DNA of 64,000 nt from Paenibacillus polymyxa (GTDB lineage: Bacteria; Bacillota; Bacilli; Paenibacillales; Paenibacillaceae): contig NZ_JAGGNR010000030.1 of NCBI RefSeq assembly GCF_018614975.1, positions 1 to 64,000 of the forward strand, given 5' to 3'. The translations under genes were made by a program, and so were the position numbers. Below the pieces are notes generated by a model, which was not told where the DNA came from, made no database searches, and saw nothing but the letters and a program-made list of their open reading frames with translations. Within the stretch, counting starts at the first letter, position 1. The number at the start of each line of letters is the position of its first letter. This document shows, in pieces, positions 50,211 to 59,996 of the stretch.

Positions 50211-51842
50211 ATGATACCGCAATATTTAGTTGATTTTGATCTGTCTTCGCTACCCATGGTAGAGACGGATGTACTGGTTATAGGCTCAGGGATTGCTGGT
50301 TTGTTTACTGCCATTAAGGCAAGTGAACAACAACGTGTATTAATGATCACGAAGAAGTCTTTACTTGAAAGTAACACCAGATATGCGCAGGGAGGCATCG
50401 CTGCAGTTATTGCTGAGGATGATTCACCTGCTTACCACTTGCAGGACACACTTGTAGCAGGAGCGGGCTTATGCCGCTCCGAAGCAGTAGAGGTATTGGT
50501 GAATGAGGGCCCGGACGGAGTGAAGGAACTGATTCGTTTGGGTACTTTATTTGATCTGGAGAACGGCGAGTTGGCGTTGACGCAGGAAGGTGCGCATAGC
50601 CACCGCCGTATTTTGCATGCCAACGGTGATGCAACGGGATATGAGATTGTACGTGCGCTTGCGGTCCAAGTGAATGAACATCCCGGGATTGAAGTATGGG
50701 ATGAGCATTTTGTTGTTGACCTGATTACAGATCAAGGTCGAGGGGAATGCTTTGGCGCGCTGGTTCAGAAGGATGACGGATCGCAAGTGTTCGTGAAGGC
50801 ACAGGCAACCGTTCTTTGCTCTGGTGGGGCAGGACAACTGTACCGATACACGACGAATCCGGATGTAGCTACTGCCGATGGTATAGCCATGGCCTATCGG
50901 GCTGGGGCTATTGTTCGTGACATGGAATTTATCCAATTCCACCCCACCTCTCTTTGTTACCCGGGGGCCCCGCGTTTCCTTGTGTCAGAAGCCGTACGCG
51001 GCGAAGGAGCATATTTGCGCAATGTGAAGGGTGAGCGCTTCATGGATCGTTATCATGCCCAGCTTGAACTGGCCCCACGCGATATCGTGGCACGAGCGAT
51101 TGTTAGTGAGATGGAGTCCACCAACAGTACCTTTGTGTACTTGGACATTACGCATGAACAGCCAGAGATGATCAAGCATCGGTTCCCTACCATATATGAG
51201 ACTTGTATGCGTTATGGATTGGACATGACAACGGACTGGATTCCCGTTGCACCTGCTGCCCATTACATGATGGGTGGAGTGAAAACGGATCTTAGTGGAG
51301 AGAGCAGCATCTCCCGATTATTTGCTTGTGGCGAGGTGTCTTCTACAGGAGTGCATGGAGCAAACCGTCTGGCAAGTAACTCTTTGTCTGAAGCGATTGT
51401 ATTTGGCCGGAGAATTGTTGATCGTATTCAATCTCTTCCTCCGCTTGGTTTATTACAAGCAAAAGGGGCTGCGCCTTCATCTGTGGTCATGAATAACAAG
51501 ATCATGGAAGAGCAAAAGCTGGTATCCGAAAGACGCTTACGGTTACAGAAAATGATGGTTCGTCAGGTAGGCTTGCGCCGGAATGGTGAGGACCTGCAGA
51601 AGGCCATGGACAAGCTGCAACAGGAATTGCAATTTTTTGATCAGACACTCACGCATAAGGAAGAGCTGGAGTACGCCAACCTTCTGACCTGTGCCTGGTT
51701 AGTTACCAGCGGAGCATTACACCGCGAGGAGAGTCGGGGGGCTCACTATCGTGAGGATTTCCCGGCACGTGATGATATCGTGTGGCAGAAGCATAGTCTG
51801 CAGCAGCGAGAACAAGCGATTGTGGAGGAATTGATGTCATGA
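50211..51842 (+). CDS. nadB: L-aspartate oxidase
   Basis: FAD enzyme that oxidises aspartate to iminoaspartate for NadA. The 543-aa product has the Rossmann VIGSGIAGLFTAIKA, SNTRYAQGGIAAV, the active-site segments RDMEFIQFHPT and HYMMGGV, and GVHGANRLASNSLSEA. ATG 50211 with AGGTGA 5 nt upstream is right for the family; the frame open from 50040 is nadA's other-frame shadow. Ends with ATGA overlapping nadC. Confidence 0.97.
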   Translation: MIPQYLVDFDLSSLPMVETDVLVIGSGIAGLFTAIKASEQQRVLMITKKSLLESNTRYAQGGIAAVIAEDDSPAYHLQDTLVAGAGLCRSEAVEVLVNEGPDGVKELIRLGTLFDLENGELALTQEGAHSHRRILHANGDATGYEIVRALAVQVNEHPGIEVWDEHFVVDLITDQGRGECFGALVQKDDGSQVFVKAQATVLCSGGAGQLYRYTTNPDVATADGIAMAYRAGAIVRDMEFIQFHPTSLCYPGAPRFLVSEAVRGEGAYLRNVKGERFMDRYHAQLELAPRDIVARAIVSEMESTNSTFVYLDITHEQPEMIKHRFPTIYETCMRYGLDMTTDWIPVAPAAHYMMGGVKTDLSGESSISRLFACGEVSSTGVHGANRLASNSLSEAIVFGRRIVDRIQSLPPLGLLQAKGAAPSSVVMNNKIMEEQKLVSERRLRLQKMMVRQVGLRRNGEDLQKAMDKLQQELQFFDQTLTHKEELEYANLLTCAWLVTSGALHREESRGAHYREDFPARDDIVWQKHSLQQREQAIVEELMS

Positions 51843-52705
51843 TACTGAACCGATATAATGAAGGGCTTATCGAATCAATCAAAAACTGGCTTCGTGAAGA
51901 TGTTGGTGCAGGTGACGTTACAACAAGTGTGACGATCCCAGCAGGCAACCAATCCAAGGCCATTATACACGCCAAAGACAATGGTATTATTGCAGGCATG
52001 ACCGTAGCTGAACTTGTATTTCAAGTCGTTGATCCTGATCTTGTATTTACACCGAAAGTAACAGACGGAGACCAGGTTACCCATGGCACGATTTTGGCCG
52101 AGGTAGAAGGAAGTACACATTCACTGCTTACGGGGGAACGACTGGCACTTAACTTGCTGCAACGTATGTCCGGAATAGCTACGCGTACGCGTGCCTACGT
52201 GGATGTTCTGGATGGTCTTGAGACCAGGCTCGTGGATACACGTAAGACAACGCCGGGCCACCGATTACTTGAGAAATACGCAGTGCGCGTGGGTGGCGGA
52301 GCCAATCATCGATTTGGACTGTACGATGCCGTTATGATTAAGGATAACCACATCAAGGGTGCAGGCGGAATCACCGAGGCGGTACAGCGTGCGCGAACCC
52401 TTATCCCACATACGATGACGATTGAAGTGGAGACTGAAGATCTGGAGCAGGTGAGAGAAGCCTTGCAAGCCGGAGCAGATATCATTATGCTGGATAACAT
52501 GCATCCAGAGCGGATGCGTGAAGCAGTTGAACTTATTCGTGAACAGGCTCCTCATGTGAAGGTTGAAGCATCCGGTAACGTGTCTCTTCAGACCATTCGT
52601 GGTATTGCAGAGAGTGGTGTGGATGTAATTTCGGTTGGCAGGTTAACCTATTCCTTTGAGAGCCTGGATATTAGTCTGGATTTAAATGAAAAGAAAGAGG
52701 GGTGA
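51839..52705 (+). CDS. nadC: Nicotinate-nucleotide pyrophosphorylase (carboxylating)
   Basis: Converts quinolinate and PRPP to NaMN. The 288-aa product has EDVGAGDVTT, RMSGIATRTR, DTRKTTPGHRLLEKYAVRVGG, IKDNHI and VEASGNV. Translation is coupled to nadB by a 4-nt overlap. Its stop codon lies inside the hairpin that covers the coaX ribosome site. Confidence 0.98.
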   Translation: MILNRYNEGLIESIKNWLREDVGAGDVTTSVTIPAGNQSKAIIHAKDNGIIAGMTVAELVFQVVDPDLVFTPKVTDGDQVTHGTILAEVEGSTHSLLTGERLALNLLQRMSGIATRTRAYVDVLDGLETRLVDTRKTTPGHRLLEKYAVRVGGGANHRFGLYDAVMIKDNHIKGAGGITEAVQRARTLIPHTMTIEVETEDLEQVREALQAGADIIMLDNMHPERMREAVELIREQAPHVKVEASGNVSLQTIRGIAESGVDVISVGRLTYSFESLDISLDLNEKKEG

Positions 52706-52713
52706 ACCTCTTT
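52694..52713 (+). promoter_or_regulatory. Hairpin masking the coaX start
   Basis: AAAGAGG (52694-52700) and CCTCTTT (52707-52713) form a 7-bp stem around GGTGAA. The 5' arm plus loop is the coaX ribosome site (AGAGGGGTG), the loop contains the nadC stop, and the 3' arm reaches the first two bases of the coaX TTG. A ribosome ending nadC would open it, favouring coupled translation. Confidence 0.55.
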
Positions 52714-53482
52714 GATTCTAGTTGTAGACGTGGGGAACAGCAATATGGTGCTCGGCGTATATCAAGGCCGTGATTTGCTGCACCACTTTCGTCTGAGTAC
52801 ATCACGTCAGTCAACAGTGGATGAATACGGCGTATTGATTTATAATTTATTTCATATGTCCGGCATCAGGGCAAGTGACATCGAAGGTGTCATCATCTCA
52901 TCTGTGGTTCCGCCACTGGTGAATGTAATCGAAGCGATGTGTGAGAAGTATGTGGGCAAAAAAGCTTTGCTCGTTGGACCTGGTATCAAAACTGGCTTGA
53001 ACCTGCGATACGAGAACCCTCGTGAAGTGGGTGCAGATCGTATTGTTAATGCAGTGGCGGCCGTTGAGAAGTATGGCGGCCCTCTCGTCGTGGTCGATTT
53101 TGGTACTGCAACGACCTTTGACTGTATTGACGAGAAAGGTCACTATCTGGGGGGAGCTATTGTACCTGGCATTCAGATTGCCACTGAAGCGCTCTATGAG
53201 CGGGCATCCAAGTTGCCTCGTATAGAGCTGGAGAAACCCAAAAAGGTCATTGGCCGTAATACTATTCATGCCATGCAAGCAGGTATTATATTTGGCTATG
53301 CAGGCCAGGTAGATGGTATTGTAGAACGTATTCGCGAGGAGATGGGAGCAAAGCCCCGAGTTATCGCGACGGGTGGTCTCGCTACACTTATCGCAGAAGA
53401 GACCCGTAGTATAGAGGAAGTTGATCCTCTGCTTACGCTTGAAGGGCTGCGTATTATATATGAGCGGAACCGGGAAAGGTGA
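52712..53482 (+). CDS. coaX: Type III pantothenate kinase
   Basis: First step of CoA synthesis. The 256-aa product has [14 protein letters not shown] (phosphate-binding), [14 protein letters not shown] and [11 protein letters not shown], typical of CoaX. TTG 52712 with AGAGGGGTG upstream is the only start that fits the family. It begins 6 nt after nadC, so NAD and CoA synthesis genes share a transcript here. In B. subtilis coaX follows ftsH and precedes hslO. Confidence 0.96.
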   Translation: MILVVDVGNSNMVLGVYQGRDLLHHFRLSTSRQSTVDEYGVLIYNLFHMSGIRASDIEGVIISSVVPPLVNVIEAMCEKYVGKKALLVGPGIKTGLNLRYENPREVGADRIVNAVAAVEKYGGPLVVVDFGTATTFDCIDEKGHYLGGAIVPGIQIATEALYERASKLPRIELEKPKKVIGRNTIHAMQAGIIFGYAGQVDGIVERIREEMGAKPRVIATGGLATLIAEETRSIEEVDPLLTLEGLRIIYERNRER

Positions 53483-53489
53483 GCATAGA

Positions 53490-53541
53490 GACGGCATACA
53501 GCGGGCTGAGATTACAGCTTAAGTGTTGTGCCGTTTTTCTG
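53490..53541 (+). terminator. Probable terminator after coaX
   Basis: ACGGCA ... TGCCGT with an inner GCTG...CAGC stem, followed by TTTTTC. The stem is interrupted, so efficiency is uncertain; the following 27 nt lead to the hslO ribosome site. Confidence 0.6.
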
Positions 53542-53584
53542 TGTTACAACTATTATGGCGATACGCCAAAGGAGGCTGAATGAC

Positions 53585-54472
53585 TTGGAAAACAACAAGC
53601 ATGACCGGTTAATTCGTGGTACAGCAATGAATGGAAAGGTAAGAGCCTTTGCTATCCAGACTACGGAACTGGTTGAGGAACTACGCAGAAGACATGATAC
53701 GTTTCCCACGGCTACAGCTGCCATGGGGCGTACGGTTACAACAGCAGCCATTATGGGTGCAATGCTCAAAGGTGAAGAGAAGTTAACGGTACAAGTCAAC
53801 GGTGATGGGCCCATTGGACAGATTGTAGCTGATGCCAATGCCAAAGGCGAAGTACGGGGATATGTTTCTAATCCGCATGTACATTTGCCAAGCAATAGTA
53901 TGGGAAAACTGGACGTTGCAGGCGCAGTTGGAACCGAAGGTTTCATCAACATAACGAAGGATTTGGGACTGAAAGAACCATATCGTGGCAGTGTGCCTAT
54001 TATTTCAGGAGAACTGGGCGAAGACTTCACGTACTACTTTGCTCAATCGGAGCAAACACCTTCTGCTGTAGGCGTTGGTGTGCTCGTTGATACGGATAAT
54101 TCCGTTATTGTCGCAGGCGGATTCATTATGCAGCTGTTGCCGGGATTGACAGATCCAGAGATCACGGCGATCGAAAACGCCATTAGTACGTTGCCGCCAG
54201 TGACAACGTTGCTGGAGCAGGGGCTTGAATTGGAAGAGTTGCTTCGCCGATTGTTGCCAGATGTACAAGTGATGGAAGGATTGGATATTCAATTTAACTG
54301 CGAGTGTTCACGTGAGCGGGTAGAGAAGACACTAATCAGCCTGGGCCAAACGGAAATGGAGCAATTAATTGAAGAAGAGGGCCAAGCTGAAGTAGTTTGC
54401 CAATTCTGTAATGAAGCCTATGACTTTAACAAAGAACAACTTGAGACCATCCTAGAGCAAGCCAAGAACTGA
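53585..54472 (+). CDS. hslO: Redox-regulated chaperone Hsp33
   Basis: Cytosolic holdase switched on by oxidation of its zinc-bound cysteines. The 295-aa product has the N-terminal Hsp33 fold (HDTFPTATAAMGRTVTTAAI, NGDGPIGQIVADA) and the C-terminal redox site CEC at 239-241 and CQFC at 272-275. TTG 53585 is set by AAAGGAGG (53568-53575); the frame from ATG 53528 includes the upstream terminator. Confidence 0.96.
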   Translation: MENNKHDRLIRGTAMNGKVRAFAIQTTELVEELRRRHDTFPTATAAMGRTVTTAAIMGAMLKGEEKLTVQVNGDGPIGQIVADANAKGEVRGYVSNPHVHLPSNSMGKLDVAGAVGTEGFINITKDLGLKEPYRGSVPIISGELGEDFTYYFAQSEQTPSAVGVGVLVDTDNSVIVAGGFIMQLLPGLTDPEITAIENAISTLPPVTTLLEQGLELEELLRRLLPDVQVMEGLDIQFNCECSRERVEKTLISLGQTEMEQLIEEEGQAEVVCQFCNEAYDFNKEQLETILEQAKN

Positions 54473-54495
54473 TCTATGCGGGGACGGGATGCGGA

Positions 54496-55446
54496 ATGAC
54501 AAGACAGGAAAAAGGGTTGTGGACGGCTGTAATTGTCTTGACGCTGGGCATGTTGGTCATGGGTACGGTGATGGCTATGCATGGTCTCAGACAGGGCAAA
54601 GACGAGGCAGATGCATCCCATGATGCCAATACGGAAGAAGGAAGCACCGTAGCAACGATCAACGGAGAAGTAATCACGGATAAAGAGTGGACCGATGCGC
54701 TGAAACGACGTTACGGCAGTGAGTTATTACTCCAGATGTTAAACCGTAAAGCAGTATATGCCGAAGCAATTGAACGCAAGCTGATTGTCACTCCCCAAGA
54801 GATTGCAAGAGAACTTGCCGCCGCGATGGATGGGTACGATTCAGAGAAATCGTATTTTGACGAAATGAAGTCCCAGTTGGGTCTGTCGAAACAGGAACTT
54901 GAATTGGAAGCCGGCTACAGGCTGCTACTTGAGAAAATTGCAACGATTGGCATACAGATCAAGGATGCAGATATTGAGCATTACTGGACTGAACACCGTG
55001 AGGATTACGTTTCCCCCGAGAAATATGACTTGTCCATCATCGTAGTGAAGGAAGAAGAGGAAGCCGATTCCTTACTGGATGCGTTGGAGAAGGGGCGAGA
55101 CTTTGAAGAAGCTGCTCGCACGCAATCGACAGACAGCTTCTCTCGTGATGCTGGTGGGAGGCTGGGATGGATTGAGCAGAATGACCCATTCCAGTCAGAA
55201 GAAATCCTTCAACTTGCTGCCGGGCTGGATGTAGGCGATATTGCCGGTCCGGTTCGAGTGGAAGAAGGTTATGCTATTATCAGACTTAATGATAAAGAAG
55301 AACGCCAGGTGCAGTCGGCCGAAGAGGTCCGTGAGGAGATTCGAATGCAACTGGCTCTGAGTCAGGCTGATCCGTTGCCGCAGGTAGAGCAAATGCTACG
55401 TAACAAGTATGAAGCCGTGATCCTGTCCGAGATTCCTGCCTCCTGA
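54496..55446 (+). CDS. yacD: YacD-like parvulin-type peptidyl-prolyl isomerase
   Basis: The 316-aa product is membrane anchored by one N-terminal segment (about residues 9-29, no lipobox), followed by a SurA-N-like helical part and a PpiC rotamase domain (about 175-270, YDLSIIVVKEEEEA, DAGGRLGWIEQNDPF, DIAGPVRVEEGYAIIRL). It probably helps fold exported proteins. Position hslO-yacD-cysK matches B. subtilis. It is the second PrsA/SurA-type foldase in the window. Confidence 0.93.
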   Translation: MTRQEKGLWTAVIVLTLGMLVMGTVMAMHGLRQGKDEADASHDANTEEGSTVATINGEVITDKEWTDALKRRYGSELLLQMLNRKAVYAEAIERKLIVTPQEIARELAAAMDGYDSEKSYFDEMKSQLGLSKQELELEAGYRLLLEKIATIGIQIKDADIEHYWTEHREDYVSPEKYDLSIIVVKEEEEADSLLDALEKGRDFEEAARTQSTDSFSRDAGGRLGWIEQNDPFQSEEILQLAAGLDVGDIAGPVRVEEGYAIIRLNDKEERQVQSAEEVREEIRMQLALSQADPLPQVEQMLRNKYEAVILSEIPAS

Positions 55447-55488
55447 ATGCAATGGAAAAGATTGTTTCGTACTGCTGCATCTTGATAA

Positions 55489-55536
55489 AAATACTCTGTC
55501 TGCGGTCTTAGGGCCAAAGGGAGAGTATTTTTTTGA
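55489..55536 (+). terminator. Intrinsic terminator after yacD
   Basis: AAATACTCT (55489-55497) / AGAGTATTT (55522-55530), a 9-bp perfect stem with a 24-nt loop, then TTTTTG. Confidence 0.85.
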
Positions 55537-55545
55537 GTACTCATA

Positions 55546-55574
55546 TTGACAATAACGGTTAACGTTGATAAGAT
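55546..55574 (+). promoter_or_regulatory. Sigma-A promoter of cysK
   Basis: TTGACA (55546-55551), 17-bp spacer, TAAGAT (55569-55574). About 210 nt of leader follow before cysK; no S-box or T-box with terminator was found. GTGGGAT (55680-55686) could pair with ATCCCAC (55769-55775) just before the AAGGAGG ribosome site. Confidence 0.75.
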
Positions 55575-55791
55575 GAAAATAATAAATACCTACTCGTTTA
55601 CTCGGATATAAAAGATTTACTTATGAACAAAGAAACTTTCGGAAACCTCAGCCCTGTCTAGAAATCTTAGCAGTAAGGGGTGGGATCAACACGATTTCCG
55701 CAGTTCTTCTATAACATCCAGAGGCTACCGGCAGCACAGTATAAAGTAACAGGACTTAAGTATTACTCATCCCACTAAGGAGGGCATTCAT

Positions 55792-56730
55792 ATGGCTAAA
55801 GTAGTTAATAACGTAACAGAACTCATCGGGGGTACTCCGCTTGTTCGTCTGAACCGTATCGTACCTGAAGGCAGTGCTGAAGTATTCGTGAAGCTGGAGT
55901 ACCAGAATCCAGGTTCAAGCGTGAAAGACCGTATCGCAATTAGCATTGTGGAAGAAGCGGAAAAAGAAGGCAAGCTGAAACCAGGTGATACCATTATCGA
56001 AGCAACAAGTGGTAACACGGGAATTGGACTCGCGATGGTGGCTGCAGCCAAAGGCTACAAGTCCGTTATTGTAATGCCTGAGACGATGAGCTTGGAGCGT
56101 CGCAACTTGCTTCGTGCGTATGGTGCCGAGCTTGTGCTTACACCTGGAGCGGAAGGTATGAATGGTGCTGTTAAAAAAGCCGAAGAACTGCTGAAAGAAA
56201 ACCCATCCTATTTCATGGCTGAGCAATTTAAAAATAAAGCCAACGTGAAGATCCACCGTGAAACGACTGGCCCCGAGATTGTTGAAGCAATTCAATCTGT
56301 AGGCGGTACGTTGGATGCGTTCGTTGCGGGAATTGGTACAGGCGGAACAATTACAGGTACAGGCGAAGTGCTCAAAGAAGCTTTCGCTGGCATTAAAATT
56401 GTTGCGGTTGAGCCAGCAGCTTCGCCAATTCTGGCGGGCGGCAAACCAGGACCACATAAGATCCAGGGAATTGGTGCCAACTTTATCCCTGAGATCCTGG
56501 ATCAGGAAATCTATGATGAGATCATTCACATTGAGAATGATGATGCATTCGAGACGGCTCGCCAGGTAGCGAAGGAAGAGGGCATTCTGTCCGGTATTTC
56601 CTCCGGTGCAGCGATCCGTGCGGGTCTTCAGGTTGCAAAACAATTGGGTGCGGGCAAACGCGTTGTCGTAATCGTGCCAAGTAATGGCGAACGTTACCTC
56701 AGCACACCTCTTTACAACTTCGAAGGCTAA
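55792..56730 (+). CDS. cysK: Cysteine synthase A
   Basis: PLP enzyme (O-acetylserine sulfhydrylase) forming cysteine from O-acetylserine and sulfide. The 312-aa product has [11 protein letters not shown] with the PLP Lys 45, [20 protein letters not shown] and [23 protein letters not shown] lies 8 nt before ATG. It has its own promoter and terminator; CysK can also moonlight as a regulator with CymR in B. subtilis, which cannot be judged here. Confidence 0.98.
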   Translation: MAKVVNNVTELIGGTPLVRLNRIVPEGSAEVFVKLEYQNPGSSVKDRIAISIVEEAEKEGKLKPGDTIIEATSGNTGIGLAMVAAAKGYKSVIVMPETMSLERRNLLRAYGAELVLTPGAEGMNGAVKKAEELLKENPSYFMAEQFKNKANVKIHRETTGPEIVEAIQSVGGTLDAFVAGIGTGGTITGTGEVLKEAFAGIKIVAVEPAASPILAGGKPGPHKIQGIGANFIPEILDQEIYDEIIHIENDDAFETARQVAKEEGILSGISSGAAIRAGLQVAKQLGAGKRVVVIVPSNGERYLSTPLYNFEG

Positions 56731-56749
56731 GTCTACAAATGACTAAACC

Positions 56750-56788
56750 AATCCTCCTTGCCCGTATGACGGGTATGGAGGATTTTTG
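56750..56788 (+). terminator. Intrinsic terminator after cysK
   Basis: AATCCTCC...GGAGGATT outer stem with inner CCCGT-ATG-ACGGG, followed by TTTT. It lies within the open frame upstream of pabB and argues against an early pabB start. Confidence 0.93.
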
Positions 56789-56870
56789 GCGTAATGCTTT
56801 TAAAAGGGGCGGTGCTTTAGTATACTATCAGACAATAGAACTAGCGACAGATGGAGGGCGGCACACCGCA

Positions 56871-58484
56871 ATGACACACCTGATGACAACATACGCCGAC
56901 TGGATGGAGTGGGCTGAACAAGGCTGGACCATGATGCCCTATATCACGAAGTCGGATGAGGGGCCGTATCATGGCGGTTTACCGTTATCGTGGGAGGCAG
57001 CCTGGGAGCAGGCGTCACCATACGCAATTGTGCTGGAGAATGGCAAAGGCGGGAGATATACATTTCTGGGGTTAGACCCCGTATCTGTAATTTCCGGGAA
57101 AGGTCAAGAAGCGGTTATTCATGATGTGACAAAAGGAACCACCTCGACAGACAGCGGCAAGCCGCTTGATGTTTTGAAGAGATGGACTGCCCCGTATAGC
57201 GCACCCAAGGTTAATGGGGCTCCAGACTTTGGGGGTGGATACGCAGGTTATCTCAGCTACGATGTAGCAAGATCATTGGAGAAGCTTCCAGTCTTGGCTG
57301 AGGATAACCCGGCTCTGCCGGATTATTGGTGGATGCGTTTTGAAGAAATATGGGCGTACGACCATCAGCAACAGGCACTTTTCTGCATGGTTCATCTGAC
57401 TATAGAGCCTAATCAGGACGAAACCGATATCCGTGGTCTATATGCAGCGGCCGAAGCACGAGGTACAGCGATGCAGCAAAGATGGCTTCATATTATGGGG
57501 ACTGCACAGGCCGAGGAACAACAACAGGTACTGGAACGCCGCAACAAGCAGGTCAATCGTACACCGCAGCCTGAAGATGCGGAAAAAGAATCGGAAGGAT
57601 GGGAGACCTCCTTTCCCCAGGAGGACTTTGAACAGGCTGTACGCACGGTACAAGAATATATCAGGCAGGGCGATGTGTTCCAGGTGAATCTGTCCTTGAG
57701 ACAGGAAAAGCGGCTTCATTCGAGCGCTGAGCATATTTATGAATGGCTGCGCCTTGTGAATCCATCACCGTATATGGGTATGCTGCGTAGTCCAGACTTT
57801 CAACTGGTAAGCGGATCGCCCGAGCTTCTGGTCAAAGTGGAGAATGGCAAAGTCAGTGCACGTCCCATTGCAGGGACCCGAAGAAGGGGCCGTGATGCAG
57901 TAGAAGATAATGCTATGGCGGATGAACTGCTCAGCAGTGAGAAGGAACGGGCGGAGCATATTATGCTCGTTGATCTGGAACGTAATGATATCGGACGGAT
58001 TGCGGCCTATGGTTCGGTTCATGTGCCTGAATTGATGACCATTGAGAAGTATTCCCATGTCATGCATCTCGTTTCCCAGGTGGAAGGCAGGCTGGCAGAA
58101 GGTTTATCGGTATTTGATGTTATTGCTGCGACATTCCCGGGTGGAACGATTACCGGAGCGCCGAAAGTCCGCACCATGGAGATTATCGAGGAGCTTGAAC
58201 CTGTGCGTCGTGGGCCTTATACGGGTTCCATCGGGTGGATGGATTACAGTGGAAATATGGAATTGAACATTGTCATTCGTACGCTTGCCATTAAGGATGG
58301 CATTGGTTATGTTCAGGCCGGTGCAGGGATTGTCATTGATTCCGATCCATATCGGGAATACAAGGAATGTCGCAACAAGGCAAGAGCCATGATGAGAGCG
58401 GTGAATTACAGCGAGGAAGCGGAAGCAAGCAGAGCTGTCGAACAAGAACAAGCGAAAAGAACAGAAGCTGTTAAACTAAAATAA
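56871..58484 (+). CDS. pabB: Aminodeoxychorismate synthase component I
   Basis: With PabA converts chorismate to 4-amino-4-deoxychorismate for folate. The 537-aa product has an anthranilate synthase-type N-terminal domain (GGYAGYLSYDVARSLE) and the chorismate-binding domain (GDVFQVNLSLRQ, PSPYMGMLR, SGSPELLVKV, RPIAGTRRRG, MLVDLERNDIGR, FPGGTITGAPKVR). ATG 56871 follows GGAGGGCGG; the frame open from 56739 covers the cysK terminator and is not coding. First gene of the folate operon; TATACT at about 56821-56826 may be its -10. Confidence 0.94.
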   Translation: MTHLMTTYADWMEWAEQGWTMMPYITKSDEGPYHGGLPLSWEAAWEQASPYAIVLENGKGGRYTFLGLDPVSVISGKGQEAVIHDVTKGTTSTDSGKPLDVLKRWTAPYSAPKVNGAPDFGGGYAGYLSYDVARSLEKLPVLAEDNPALPDYWWMRFEEIWAYDHQQQALFCMVHLTIEPNQDETDIRGLYAAAEARGTAMQQRWLHIMGTAQAEEQQQVLERRNKQVNRTPQPEDAEKESEGWETSFPQEDFEQAVRTVQEYIRQGDVFQVNLSLRQEKRLHSSAEHIYEWLRLVNPSPYMGMLRSPDFQLVSGSPELLVKVENGKVSARPIAGTRRRGRDAVEDNAMADELLSSEKERAEHIMLVDLERNDIGRIAAYGSVHVPELMTIEKYSHVMHLVSQVEGRLAEGLSVFDVIAATFPGGTITGAPKVRTMEIIEELEPVRRGPYTGSIGWMDYSGNMELNIVIRTLAIKDGIGYVQAGAGIVIDSDPYREYKECRNKARAMMRAVNYSEEAEASRAVEQEQAKRTEAVKLK

Positions 58485-58534
58485 AACGAAGCAACCGTCA
58501 CCTGCGTTGACGGAAGATGAGGAGGAGCAGGCAT

Positions 58535-59110
58535 ATGATACTGGTTATCGATAATTACGATTCCTTCACGTACAACCTGGTTCAATATCTGGGTGAACTG
58601 GGTGAGACGGTGGAAGTTCGCCGCAACGATGAGATTGATTTGGCAGGCATAGAGGCATTGGCACCTGATCATATTCTGATCTCTCCGGGCCCGTGTACAC
58701 CGAATGAAGCGGGCATCAGTCTGGCAGTCATCGATCACTTCAAGGGAAGCATTCCGATCTTTGGTGTGTGTCTGGGGCATCAGTCCATTGGACAAGCGTT
58801 TGGTGGTAATGTTATTCGTGCGGAGCGCATGATGCACGGAAAAACATCGGAGATGCACCATAATGGAACTTCTGTATTTGCTGGTTTACCATCCCCATTT
58901 ACAGCTACCCGTTATCACTCCCTGATCGTAGAGCGTAGCAGCTTGCCTGATTGCCTGGAGATTACAGCGGAGACAGCTGAAGGTGAGATTATGGGTCTGC
59001 GCCACAAAGAATATGCGATTGAAGGGGTTCAGTTCCACCCGGAATCTATTATTACAGACCATGGTCATCAGATGCTTCGTAACTTTTTGTCCAAACAAGT
59101 GAAGGTATAA
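58535..59110 (+). CDS. pabA: Aminodeoxychorismate/anthranilate synthase glutaminase component
   Basis: Class I glutamine amidotransferase subunit; in Bacillus PabA serves both PABA and Trp synthesis. The 191-aa product starts [19 protein letters not shown] and has [12 protein letters not shown], the nucleophile [11 protein letters not shown] and VQFHPESI (His-Glu). ATG 58535 with GAGGAGCAGG upstream; the earlier GTG/ATG in frame lies in the ribosome-site region. Confidence 0.96.
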   Translation: MILVIDNYDSFTYNLVQYLGELGETVEVRRNDEIDLAGIEALAPDHILISPGPCTPNEAGISLAVIDHFKGSIPIFGVCLGHQSIGQAFGGNVIRAERMMHGKTSEMHHNGTSVFAGLPSPFTATRYHSLIVERSSLPDCLEITAETAEGEIMGLRHKEYAIEGVQFHPESIITDHGHQMLRNFLSKQVKV

Positions 59111-59111
59111 T

Positions 59112-59996
59112 ATGCAATATGCCGCGATAAATGGAGAGTTGGTCAATATGGCGGCGGCCGTGGTTCCTGTAACGGATCACGGCTTTTTGTACGGACTTGG
59201 ACTGTTTGAGACGTTCCGGACGTATCAGGGTGTCCCTTATCTTCTGGAACGGCATCTGGAGCGCATGTCCTCGGGGTGTAAGGAGCTTGGCATTCCTTTT
59301 ACAACGACCGCAGCAGAGGTGACAGGTTGGATTCAACGTTTGATGGATGCGAACGGACTTCGGGATGCGTATGTGCGATACACGGTATCAGCCGGTGAAG
59401 CACCGCTAGGCTTACCTTCTGGTGATTATTTGAAGCCAAATCATATTTTACTGGCAAAAGCATTACCTGAACCTGCTCCCTCCTTATATGAGAGTGGCAA
59501 AATGCTCCAACGGTTGTCTACACCTCGCAACACGCCCGAAGGAGAAGTTCGGTTCAAGTCTCTGCATTACATGAACAGCATTCTGGCGAAACGGGAGCTT
59601 AACGGGTACGGGCAGCATGTGCAGGGTGCGGAAGGGTTGCAATTAACCCGCGATGCTCATATAGCGGAAGGGATCGTCAGCAATGTATTTTGGGTACGGG
59701 AAAAAGTAATCTACACGCCAGCGCTCTCAACCGGCATTCTGCCGGGCATCACTAGAGCTGTGGTACTTGAGATCGCCATGCAGCAAGGAATTCCTTGCAT
59801 AGAAACGTTAGCTGCCTGGGAGGACCTCCTGCAAGCAGATGAAATATTTCTAACCGGTTCGGTGGCCGAACTGGTTCCGGTTACAACTCTGCGGGATCAG
59901 GACGGAGCCGAAACGATAATCAGCAACGGACATATAGGCCCGGTTACAGCAGTACTTTTGGGTATGTACCGGCAGAAAGCGGGGTATACTTCATGA
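59112..59996 (+). CDS. pabC: 4-amino-4-deoxychorismate lyase
   Basis: PLP fold-type IV enzyme releasing pyruvate to give p-aminobenzoate. The 294-aa product has DHGFLYGLGLFETFRTY, the PLP Lys in VRFKSLHYMNSILAKREL, and EGIVSNVFWV. It begins one base after the pabA stop and ends in an ATGA overlap with folP, showing tight operon packing. Confidence 0.95.
   Translation: MQYAAINGELVNMAAAVVPVTDHGFLYGLGLFETFRTYQGVPYLLERHLERMSSGCKELGIPFTTTAAEVTGWIQRLMDANGLRDAYVRYTVSAGEAPLGLPSGDYLKPNHILLAKALPEPAPSLYESGKMLQRLSTPRNTPEGEVRFKSLHYMNSILAKRELNGYGQHVQGAEGLQLTRDAHIAEGIVSNVFWVREKVIYTPALSTGILPGITRAVVLEIAMQQGIPCIETLAAWEDLLQADEIFLTGSVAELVPVTTLRDQDGAETIISNGHIGPVTAVLLGMYRQKAGYTS

Noticed and set aside
55580-55791. 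T-box or S-box in the cysK leader (AAGGGGTGGGATCAACACG)
   Set aside because: The T-box core GGTGGNACC is not matched, there is no terminator/antiterminator pair with a T run, and the SAM-I core is absent.
55915-56643. 242-codon open frame antisense to cysK
   Set aside because: Same reason: shadow of a conserved gene, no ribosome site, unnatural composition.
56739-56870. N-terminal extension of pabB
   Set aside because: It spans the cysK terminator hairpin and T run, and GGAGGG precedes ATG 56871.
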